A stretch of DNA of 64,000 bases. It comes from a virus. Where the stretch lies: the IMG/VR virus record IMGVR_UViG_3300042868_013265, positions 20,421 to 84,420 of that record; one strand, written 5' to 3'. Below the pieces are notes generated by a model. The model was not told where the DNA came from. It did not search any database and saw only the letters and a list, made by a program, of their open reading frames with translations. The position numbers and the translations under genes are program-made. Below are positions 34,501 to 46,500 of this stretch, piece by piece (the stretch's first letter is position 1; the number at the start of each line of letters is the position of its first letter).

Positions 34501-37500
34501 GGGTTCTACAGGGACAAGCGGTGAATCAGGAACGTCGGGAACTGCGGGTTCAAGCGGTAGTACAGGTACATCAGGTTCTGCGGGCACAAGTGGTAGCACA
34601 GGTACTTCGGGTTCTGCGGGTTCAAGCGGAACAAGCGGCTCTTCAGGCACTTCGGGCGAAAATGGCTCAAGCGGTACTTCAGGTTCAACGGGCTCAAGCG
34701 GAACAAGCGGTAGCACAGGAACTTCAGGTTCTACGGGTACAAGTGGTTCAAGCGGTAGCACAGGCTCAAGTGGGTCTTCGGGCGAATCAGGAACTTCAGG
34801 TTCTACGGGCACTTCGGGTTCTACAGGTTCTTCAGGAACAAGTGGTGAATCAGGAACATCAGGCACTACGGGTTCAAGCGGTTCGACAGGTTCTTCAGGA
34901 ACGTCGGGCTCAAGTGGTACATCGGCATCAAGTGGAACGAGCGGCTCATCAGGTATAAATGGTTCTTCAGGAACTTCAGGAAGCACAGGTACTTCGGGTT
35001 CTGCAGGAACTTCAGGTGCAAATGGCTCTTCAGGAACAAGCGGAAGCGCAGGTTCAAGTGGAACAAGTGGTTCTACGGGTTCTTCAGGCACTTCGGGTAG
35101 TTCAGGAACGTCCGCATCAAGCGGTTCAAGTGGTTCAAGCGGCTCTACGGGGTCAAGCGGAACTTCAGGTTCATCAGGAACTTCAGGCGCAAATGGCTCT
35201 TCAGGAACAAGCGGAAGTGCGGGTTCAAGTGGAACAAGCGGTTCAACAGGTTCTTCAGGGACATCAGGTTCAAGTGGTACATCCGCATCAAGCGGCTCAA
35301 GCGGTTCAACAGGTTCTTCAGGAACATCAGGAAGCGCAGGCTCATCAGGAACTTCAGGCGCGAATGGTTCTTCAGGAACAAGCGGTTCATCAGCAACATC
35401 GGGTTCAGCAGGTTCAAGTGGTTCTGCGGGTACTTCAGGTAGTTCAGCAACATCAGGTTCTTCAGGGTCTTCAGGCACTTCAGGTAGTTCAGGTACCTCA
35501 GGGGCTAACGGTTCATCGGGAACAAGTGGCTCATCAGGAACGAGTGGTTCTACAGGTTCAAGCGGCACATCGGGTGCCAATGGTTCATCGGGAACATCGG
35601 GTTCTTCAGGAACAAGCGGTTCTGCGGGTTCAAGTGGCTCTACAGGCTCATCGGGAACATCAGGCTCTTCAGGAACAAGTGGTTCTGCGGGGTCAAGTGG
35701 CTCTACGGGCTCTTCGGGAACAAGCGGCTCTTCGGGTTCAAGTGGAACATCAGGTGCAAATGGTTCGAGCGGAACTGCAGGTTCAAGTGGTACATCAGGT
35801 TCTTCAGGAACAAGCGGAAGCGCGGGTTCAAGTGGAACATCAGGTGCAAATGGCTCTTCAGGTACTGCAGGTTCGTCAGGAACAAGCGGAAGCGCAGGCT
35901 CAAGTGGTTCTGCAGGTACGTCGGGAGCAAATGGCTCTTCAGGGACTTCGGGTAGTTCAGGTTCAAGTGGCTCCACAGGTTCAAGTGGAACATCGGGAAG
36001 TTCAGGTTCTACAGGAACTTCAGGGTCTTCAGGAACATCGGCATCAAGTGGAACTTCAGGTTCTTCAGGAAGTGCAGGAACGTCAGGAGCAAATGGTTCT
36101 TCAGGAACATCAGGGTCAAGCGGTAGTTCGGGTTCAACAGGTTCGTCAGGAACATCGGGTGCAAATGGCTCATCGGGAACAAGTGGTTCTGCGGGTTCAA
36201 GTGGCTCTACAGGTTCTTCAGGAACATCAGGGTCTTCAGGAACTTCAGGTTCTACAGGTTCAAGCGGTTCTGCAGGTACATCAGGTAGTTCGGCAACTTC
36301 AGGCTCTTCAGGTTCTTCAGGAACAAGCGGAAGTGCAGGAACATCAGGTGCAAATGGCTCTTCAGGGACTTCGGGTTCATCAGGAACAAGCGGAAGCACG
36401 GGTTCAAGCGGTTCTGCGGGTACATCAGGTGCAAACGGCTCTTCGGGCACTTCAGGCTCCACAGGTTCAAGCGGAACTTCAGGTTCTGCAGGTTCAAGTG
36501 GTTCTACAGGCTCTTCAGGAACATCGGGTTCTACAGGTTCAAGTGGTTCAACGGGCTCTTCAGGGACTTCGGGTTCATCAGGAACAAGCGGAAGCGCGGG
36601 TTCAAGCGGTTCTGCGGGCACTTCAGGTGCCAACGGCTCTTCAGGAACTTCAGGCTCTTCAGGTACAAGCGGAAACGCAGGCTCTTCAGGTACATCAGGT
36701 TCATCAGGCTCAAGTGGTTCTGCAGGGACAAGCGGTTCTACAGGTTCATCAGGAACAAGTGGCTCTGCAGGTTCAAGTGGAACATCAGGTTCAGCGGGTT
36801 CAAGTGGTTCAACAGGTTCCTCAGGTACTTCAGGCGCAAATGGCTCTTCAGGTACTTCAGGCTCTTCAGGAACTTCGGGAAGCACAGGTTCAAGTGGCTC
36901 TTCAGGGTCTACAGGCTCATCAGGAACTTCAGGTTCATCAGGAACGAGTGGTTCTACGGGTTCAAGCGGTTCTACAGGTTCTTCAGGAACAAGCGGTAGC
37001 GCAGGTTCATCGGGAACATCGGGCGCAAATGGTTCGAGCGGAACATCGGGCTCATCAGGAACTTCAGGGTCTACAGGTTCTTCAGGAACTGCAGGCTCAT
37101 CAGGTACTTCAGGAACAAGAGGTTCTTCAGGTACAAGCGGAAGTACGGGTTCAAGTGGTTCTACAGGTTCTTCAGGTACTTCAGGCTCAAGCGGCACAAG
37201 TGGAAGCGCAGGCTCTTCGGGCTCTGCAGGTACTTCAGGTGCAAACGGGTCATCAGGAACGTCAGGTTCAAGCGGTACAAGTGGTAGCACGGGCTCAAGT
37301 GGTTCTTCAGGTTCTACAGGCACTTCAGGAACGGCAGGCTCTTCAGGAACAAGTGGAAGCGCGGGTTCAAGCGGTTCAACAGGTTCTTCAGGGTCAAGCG
37401 GAACAGCAGGCTCGTCAGGAACATCAGGAGCGAATGGGTCCTCAGGCACTTCAGGTTCAAGTGGTTCTTCAGGTTCAACAGGTTCTTCGGGAACATCAGG

Positions 37501-40500
37501 GTCTTCAGGAACAAGCGGAAGCGCAGGTTCAAGCGGTTCTACAGGTTCTTCGGGCTCAAGTGGTACTGCAGGTTCTTCAGGAACATCGGCATCAAGTGGT
37601 AGCGCAGGAACTTCAGGTTCATCAGGAACTTCGGGTGCAAACGGTTCAAGCGGAACGAGCGGAAGCGCAGGTTCATCAGGAACCTCGGGCTCTTCAGGTT
37701 CTGCAGGAACTTCAGGTATAAATGGTTCTTCAGGAACATCGGGGTCTTCAGGGACATCGGGTTCTTCAGGTTCAAGTGGTTCAACAGGCTCAAGTGGAAC
37801 AAGCGGTAGCGCGGGTTCAAGCGGTTCTACAGGTTCATCGGGCTCAAGCGGAACTGCGGGTTCATCAGGAACTTCAGGCGCAAATGGTTCTTCAGGAACG
37901 AGCGGAAGCGCAGGTTCATCAGGAACATCAGGTTCAAGCGGAACATCAGGAACTGCAGGTTCAAGCGGAACGTCGGGTACAAGAGGTTCAAGTGGAACGA
38001 GTGGCAGCACAGGTTCAAGCGGTTCTACGGGTTCTTCAGGCACCTCAGGTTCTTCAGGAACTTCAGGAGCAAACGGTTCATCAGGGACTTCAGGTTCAAG
38101 CGGAACAAGTGGTTCTGCGGGCTCTTCAGGCACTTCGGGTTCAAGCGGAACAAGCGGTAGCACAGGGTCAAGTGGGTCAACAGGTTCAAGTGGCACAAGC
38201 GGTAGCGCAGGTTCTTCAGGAACATCAGGTTCTGCAGGTTCCTCAGGTACTTCAGGCGCAAATGGTTCAAGCGGAACAAGCGGAAGCGCAGGTTCTTCGG
38301 GTTCTACGGGCTCATCAGGTACCTCAGGTTCAAGCGGAACAAGCGGTAGCGCAGGCTCAAGCGGTTCTACAGGTTCAAGTGGAACATCAGGCTCGGCAGG
38401 TTCAAGTGGCTCAACAGGTTCATCAGGTTCTTCAGGAACTGCAGGCTCTTCAGGAACATCAGGAGCAAACGGCTCAAGTGGCACATCGGGCTCTTCAGGA
38501 AGCGCGGGCTCTTCGGGTTCTACAGGAAGTTCAGGAACCTCAGGTTCAAGTGGAACGAGCGGTAGCACAGGTTCTTCGGGTTCTACGGGCTCTTCAGGCA
38601 CATCAGGCTCAAGCGGAACATCCGCGTCAAGTGGTTCTTCGGGTACATCGGGTTCCGCAGGTTCTTCAGGAACTTCGGGAGCAAATGGCTCTTCAGGAAC
38701 TTCGGGCTCTGCAGGAAGTGCGGGCTCAAGCGGTTCAACAGGCTCTTCAGGCACATCAGGCTCAAGCGGAACATCAGGAAGTACGGGTTCAAGTGGCTCT
38801 ACGGGTTCGTCAGGAACTTCGGGTTCTTCAGCAACATCAGGCTCTGCGGGTTCTTCGGGAACAGCAGGCTCGTCAGGTTCTTCGGGAACTTCGGGCGCAA
38901 ACGGCTCAAGTGGTACTTCAGGTTCTGCAGGTTCTACAGGCTCAAGTGGTACTTCGGGCTCCTCAGGAACTTCGGGCACAGCGGGTTCAAGTGGTACTTC
39001 GGGCACAGCGGGTTCAAGTGGTACTTCAGGCACAAGGGGTTCGAGCGGTACTTCAGGAAGTACAGGCTCAAGCGGTTCTACGGGTTCATCAGGAACGAGT
39101 GGTTCTTCAGGCACCTCGGGTGCAAACGGTTCAAGCGGAACTTCGGGTTCTTCAGGTAGTGCGGGGTCAAGTGGCTCTACAGGCTCATCAGGAACTTCAG
39201 GTTCAAGCGGTACAAGTGGTAGTACAGGTTCTTCAGGCTCTACGGGTTCTTCAGGGACATCAGGTTCATCAGCAACTTCGGGCTCTGCAGGTTCGTCAGG
39301 GACTTCAGGAAGTGCGGGTTCATCAGGTACTTCGGGGGCAAATGGGTCGAGCGGAACAAGCGGTAGCGCAGGTTCTTCGGGTTCTACAGGTTCATCAGGA
39401 ACCTCAGGTTCAAGCGGAACAAGCGGAAGTGCAGGCTCAAGCGGTTCAACGGGTTCAAGCGGAACATCAGGCTCTGCAGGTTCAAGTGGAACGAGCGGTT
39501 CTGCAGGTTCTTCAGGAAGTGCGGGCTCATCAGGTACATCAGGTGCAAATGGTTCAAGCGGAACAAGCGGAAGCGCGGGTTCTTCAGGAAGCACAGGTTC
39601 ATCAGGAACATCGGGTTCTTCAGGAACAAGCGGTAGCACGGGTTCTTCGGGGTCTACAGGCTCAAGCGGAACAAGCGGTAGCGCAGGTTCTTCAGGAACA
39701 TCGGCATCAAGTGGAAGTTCAGGAAGCGCAGGTACATCAGGAAGTTCAGGAACATCGGGGGCCAACGGCTCAAGCGGTACTTCAGGTTCTGCAGGTAGTG
39801 CGGGCTCAAGTGGTTCTACAGGGTCAAGTGGTACTTCGGGTTCATCAGGAACAAGTGGTAGCACGGGTTCAAGTGGTTCTACAGGCTCATCAGGAACTTC
39901 AGGTTCGAGTGGAACAAGTGGTAGTGCAGGTTCAAGCGGAACTTCAGGTTCTTCGGGAACTTCGGGCACAGCGGGGTCAAGCGGTACTTCAGGAACAAGA
40001 GGTTCGTCAGGAACTTCAGGTTCGACAGGTTCATCAGGTTCTACGGGCTCATCAGGTTCTACAGGAACTTCAGGCTCAAGCGGTTCGTCAGGAACTTCAG
40101 GAGCAAACGGTTCAAGTGGTACAAGCGGTAGTGCGGGCTCATCAGGTTCTACAGGTTCTTCAGGCACATCAGGCTCAAGCGGTACATCAGGAAGCGCGGG
40201 TTCAAGCGGCTCTACGGGGTCATCAGGAACATCAGGTTCTTCAGCAACTTCGGGTTCTGCAGGTTCATCAGGAACTGCAGGCTCTTCAGGTTCTTCGGGA
40301 ACTTCAGGTGCAAATGGCTCAAGCGGTTCAAGCGGAACAAGTGGTAGTTCAGGTTCATCAGGCTCTACAGGTTCTTCAGGAACATCAGGTTCAAGCGGAA
40401 CAAGCGGAAGCGCGGGTTCTTCGGGTTCAACGGGTTCAAGCGGTACAAGCGGCTCTTCAGGAACATCGGCATCAAGCGGAAGTTCAGGAAGCGCAGGCAC

Positions 40501-43500
40501 ATCAGGTAGTTCGGGTACTTCAGGAGCAAATGGTTCAAGTGGCTCAAGTGGAACAAGTGGTTCTTCAGGAAGCGCAGGTTCAACAGGGTCATCAGGTTCA
40601 TCAGGAACTTCGGGTTCGAGCGGTACAAGTGGTTCAACAGGTTCAAGCGGCTCTACGGGCTCAAGTGGGTCTACGGGTACATCGGGTTCAAGCGGTTCAA
40701 GCGGAACTTCGGGAGTAAATGGTTCAAGTGGTTCATCAGGAACAAGTGGTAGTGCAGGTTCAAGTGGAACAAGTGGTTCTGCGGGTTCATCAGGAACATC
40801 AGGCTCTGCAGGCTCTTCGGGAACTTCAGGCACAGCGGGTTCAAGTGGAACATCAGGAACACGTGGTTCTTCAGGTTCATCAGGCTCTACAGGTTCTTCA
40901 GGTACTTCGGGTTCATCAGGAACAAGTGGTAGCACGGGTTCATCAGGCTCTACAGGTTCAAGCGGAACGTCGGGCTCATCAGGAACATCAGCATCAAGCG
41001 GAAGTTCAGGAAGCGCGGGTACATCGGGCTCAAGCGGAACTTCAGGAGCAAATGGCTCGTCAGGTACTTCGGGCTCTTCAGGAAGTGCGGGCTCAAGCGG
41101 TTCAACAGGTTCTTCGGGCACATCAGGCTCAAGCGGTACATCAGGAAGCGCGGGTTCAAGTGGTTCTACAGGTTCTTCGGGAACAAGCGGTAGCGCAGGT
41201 TCTTCAGGCACATCGGGTTCTGCAGGCTCGTCAGGCACGTCAGGTGCAAATGGCTCAAGTGGTACTTCGGGGTCTGCGGGTAGTGCGGGTTCATCGGGCT
41301 CTACGGGTTCATCAGGGACATCAGGTTCAAGCGGTACATCAGGAAGCGCAGGTTCTTCAGGCTCTACAGGTTCTTCAGGAACGAGTGGTAGCGCGGGTTC
41401 TTCAGGTACATCAGGTTCTGCGGGCTCTTCAGGCACATCAGGTGCAAACGGTTCAAGTGGTACAAGCGGAAGCGCAGGTTCAAGCGGTTCTACGGGTTCG
41501 AGCGGTACGAGCGGGTCAAGCGGAACAAGTGGTAGTACAGGTTCAAGCGGTTCAACAGGCTCAAGTGGAACAAGCGGAAGCACAGGCTCTTCAGGCACAT
41601 CGGGCTCGGCAGGTTCTTCAGGAACATCAGGCTCGGCAGGTTCTTCAGGAACATCAGGCACAGCAGGTTCGAGTGGTACTTCAGGAACACGTGGTTCTTC
41701 AGGTTCATCAGGTTCTACAGGAACGAGCGGTTCAAGCGGAACAAGCGGTAGCACAGGTTCAAGCGGTTCAACGGGTTCGAGCGGAACAAGTGGAAGTACA
41801 GGTTCTTCAGGCTCTACAGGCTCAAGTGGAACATCAGGTTCAAGCGGAACAAGTGGAAGCACAGGTTCAAGCGGCTCAACGGGTTCAAGTGGTACTTCGG
41901 GTTCATCAGGAACATCAGCATCAAGCGGAAGTTCAGGAAGTGCGGGTACCTCAGGTAGTTCAGGCACTTCAGGGGCAAATGGGTCGAGTGGCTCAAGCGG
42001 AACAGCAGGTTCTTCAGGAAGCGCAGGTTCTTCGGGTTCTACAGGTTCTTCAGGAACAAGCGGTTCATCAGGAACAAGTGGTAGCGCAGGTTCTTCAGGC
42101 TCTACAGGCTCAAGCGGAACAAGCGGTAGCGCAGGTTCATCAGGCACATCGGGTTCTGCAGGCTCTTCAGGCACATCAGGTGCAAATGGTTCAAGTGGCA
42201 CAAGCGGTTCAAGCGGAAGCGCAGGTTCTTCGGGTTCTACAGGAAGTTCAGGAACCTCAGGTTCAAGTGGCACAAGTGGTAGCACAGGTTCAAGCGGGTC
42301 AACAGGTTCAAGCGGAACGAGCGGTAGCGCAGGTTCTTCAGGAACATCAGGCTCGGCAGGTTCTTCAGGAACATCAGGCACAGCGGGCTCTTCAGGCACG
42401 TCAGGCACAGCAGGTTCAAGTGGTACTTCGGGAACACGTGGTTCTTCAGGTTCATCAGGTTCTACAGGAACAAGCGGTTCAAGCGGAACAAGTGGAAGCA
42501 CAGGCTCAAGCGGCTCTACAGGCTCAAGTGGTACTTCGGGTTCGTCAGGAACATCGGCATCAAGTGGAAGTTCAGGAAGTGCGGGTACCTCAGGTAGTTC
42601 AGGCACTTCAGGGGCAAATGGCTCGAGTGGCTCAAGCGGAACATCAGGGTCTTCAGGAAGCGCAGGTTCTTCAGGTTCTACAGGTTCTTCGGGAACAAGC
42701 GGTTCATCAGGAACAAGTGGTAGCACGGGCTCAAGCGGTTCTACAGGCTCAAGTGGGTCTACGGGAACATCGGGCTCAAGCGGAACTTCAGGGGTAAATG
42801 GGTCAAGTGGTTCTTCAGGAACTTCGGGTTCTGCGGGCTCATCAGGAACGTCAGGTTCTGCGGGCTCTTCGGGAACGAGCGGAAGCGCAGGTTCAAGCGG
42901 AAGCACAGGTTCATCAGGTTCTACAGGCTCATCAGGAACGTCGGGTTCTGCGGGCTCATCAGGAACGTCAGGTTCTGCGGGCTCTTCGGGAACTTCAGGC
43001 ACAGCAGGTTCAAGTGGAACATCAGGAACTCGAGGTTCTTCAGGTTCATCAGGTTCTACAGGCACTTCAGGCTCAAGCGGAACAAGTGGAAGCACAGGTT
43101 CAAGCGGGTCAACGGGCTCAAGCGGAACAAGTGGAAGTACAGGTTCAAGCGGTTCGACAGGTTCAAGTGGAACAAGTGGAAGTACAGGTTCATCGGGTTC
43201 TACGGGTTCAAGCGGTACGAGTGGCTCATCAGGAACATCGGCATCAAGCGGAAGTTCAGGAAGTGCAGGTACGTCAGGTAGTTCAGGAACATCAGGAGCA
43301 AACGGCTCATCAGGCTCATCAGGAACTGCAGGTTCGTCAGGTAGCGCAGGTTCTACAGGTTCTTCAGGTTCCTCAGGAACTTCGGGTTCATCAGGAACAA
43401 GCGGAAGCGCGGGTTCAACAGGTTCATCGGGCTCAAGTGGGTCTACGGGAACATCGGGCTCAAGTGGCTCAAGCGGTACATCAGGTGCAAATGGCTCGAG

Positions 43501-46500
43501 CGGCTCAAGCGGAACAAGCGGTAGTGCGGGCTCATCAGGAACTTCGGGTTCTGCAGGCTCATCAGGAACGTCAGGTTCTGCAGGCTCTTCGGGAACTTCA
43601 GGTACAGCGGGGTCAAGTGGAACGTCAGGAACGCGCGGTTCGTCAGGTTCATCAGGTTCAACGGGTTCTTCAGGAACTTCAGGCTCAAGCGGAACAAGTG
43701 GAAGTACAGGTTCATCAGGTTCAACGGGTTCAAGCGGAACCTCAGGCTCATCAGGAACATCGGCATCAAGCGGAAGTTCAGGAAGCGCGGGAACATCGGG
43801 CTCAAGCGGAACTTCAGGGGCTAATGGCTCGAGTGGAACAAGCGGTTCGAGCGGAAGCGCGGGTTCTTCAGGTAGCACAGGTTCATCGGGAACATCAGGC
43901 TCATCGGGTACGAGCGGAAGCACGGGTTCTTCAGGTTCTACGGGTTCAAGCGGAACAGCGGGTTCAAGCGGTACTTCGGGTTCTTCAGGCTCAAGTGGCT
44001 CTGCAGGTACATCGGGCGCAAATGGTTCTTCAGGAACTTCAGGTTCAAGTGGAAGCGCAGGCTCATCAGGGTCTACGGGCTCAAGCGGAACGAGTGGCTC
44101 TGCGGGTTCATCAGGAACAGCAGGAACTTCGGGGTCTTCGGGTACTTCAGGTACAGCAGGTTCAAGTGGTACTTCGGGTACACGGGGTTCATCAGGTTCT
44201 TCAGGGTCTACAGGAACTTCGGGTTCAAGCGGAACTTCAGGGGCAAATGGCTCAAGTGGAACGAGTGGCTCAAGTGGAAGCGCGGGCTCATCAGGCTCTA
44301 CGGGCTCAAGCGGAACAAGTGGTAGCACGGGTTCTTCGGGCTCTACAGGGTCATCAGGAACAAGTGGTTCTTCAGGTACATCAGGCTCAAGCGGTAGCGC
44401 GGGTTCAAGCGGTAGCGCAGGAACATCAGGAGCAAATGGCTCAAGTGGAACGAGTGGTTCTGCAGGAAGCGCAGGTTCTTCGGGTAGCACAGGTTCATCA
44501 GGAACTGCAGGTTCAAGTGGTACGGCAGGTTCTTCGGGTAGTGCAGGCTCAAGCGGGTCTACGGGTTCAAGCGGAACTTCGGGTTCAAGTGGCTCATCAG
44601 GAACATCAGGAGCGAATGGCTCAAGCGGTTCAAGCGGAACAAGTGGTTCTGCGGGCTCTTCAGGCACATCAGGAACTGCAGGCTCAAGCGGAACATCAGG
44701 AACTCGAGGTTCTTCAGGTTCATCAGGTTCTACAGGCTCAAGTGGGTCTACGGGTACGTCAGGCTCGAGCGGCTCAAGCGGAAGCGCGGGTACCTCAGGG
44801 GCAAACGGCTCAAGTGGTACAAGTGGGTCTTCAGGAAGTGCAGGTTCTACAGGGTCTTCGGGTTCATCAGGAACATCGGGTTCAAGCGGAACAAGCGGAA
44901 GTGCAGGTTCAAGCGGCTCTACAGGCTCAAGTGGCTCTACGGGCACTTCAGGCTCAAGTGGCTCGAGCGGAAGTGCAGGCACATCGGGTGCAAATGGCTC
45001 AAGTGGTACAAGTGGTTCTGCAGGAAGTGCGGGTTCAAGTGGGTCTACGGGTTCGTCAGGAACTGCAGGTTCCTCAGGAACGAGCGGTAGTGCGGGCTCA
45101 AGCGGCTCTACAGGCTCAAGTGGGTCTACAGGTACGTCAGGTTCCTCAGGCTCTTCAGGCACATCAGGAACTGCAGGTTCAAGCGGAACATCAGGAACTC
45201 GAGGTTCTTCAGGTTCTTCAGGTTCTACAGGCTCAAGTGGCTCTACGGGTACTTCAGGTTCAAGCGGAAGCGCGGGTACATCGGGTGCAAACGGTTCTTC
45301 AGGAACATCAGGCTCAAGCGGAAGTACAGGTTCAAGTGGCTCTACAGGGTCAAGTGGAACATCAGGTTCTTCAGGAAGTGCGGGTTCTACAGGTTCTTCA
45401 GGGTCTTCAGGAACAGCGGGTTCATCAGGAACATCGGCATCAAGCGGAAGTTCAGGAAGCGCAGGTACTTCAGGGGCCAACGGTTCTTCGGGTACTTCGG
45501 GCTCATCAGGAAGCGCGGGTTCTACGGGTTCATCAGGCTCAAGCGGAACAGCGGGCTCATCAGGAAGCGCAGGTTCAAGTGGTTCTACGGGTTCAAGCGG
45601 CACCGCAGGTTCAAGCGGAACTTCAGGTACACGCGGTTCATCAGGCTCAAGCGGTTCAGCGGGTACTTCAGGTGCGAATGGTTCAAGTGGTTCAAGCGGA
45701 ACGAGTGGCTCTTCAGGAAGTGCAGGTTCAACAGGTTCGAGCGGTTCTACGGGTACATCAGGCTCAAGCGGCTCAAGTGGAACGAGCGGCTCTTCAGGAA
45801 GTGCAGGTTCAACAGGTTCGAGCGGTTCTACGGGTACATCAGGCTCAAGTGGCTCAAGTGGAAACACGGGTGCTGCGGGTTCATCAGGAACTTCGGGTTC
45901 TTCAGGAAGCGCAGGGTCAAGTGGTTCTACGGGTTCAAGCGGAACGAGCGGCTCATCAGGTAGCGCAGGCTCTACGGGTTCAAGCGGGTCTACGGGTACT
46001 TCAGGCTCAAGCGGCTCAAGCGGAAATACGGGTGCGGCAGGTTCTTCAGGAACGAGCGGCTCATCAGGTAGCGCAGGCTCTACGGGTTCTTCGGGTTCAT
46101 CAGGAACTGCGGGTTCTTCAGGTACGTCAGGTACAAGAGGTTCATCAGGCTCAAGTGGTTCTACGGGTTCAAGCGGCTCTACAGGTACGTCAGGCTCAAG
46201 CGGTTCAAGTGGAAACACGGGTGCGGCAGGTTCTTCAGGAACGAGCGGCTCATCAGGAAGCGCGGGTTCTACGGGTTCTTCAGGTTCTACGGGAACTTCG
46301 GGTTCGAGCGGTTCAAGTGGAAACACGGGTGCGGCAGGTTCTTCAGGAACATCGGGCTCAAGCGGTTCGAGCGGTTCAAGTGGAAACACAGGTGCGGCAG
46401 GTTCTTCAGGAACATCGGGCTCAAGCGGGTCAAGCGGAAACACGGGTGCAGCGGGTTCTTCAGGTACTTCGGGCTCAAGCGGTTCAAGTGGAAACACAGG

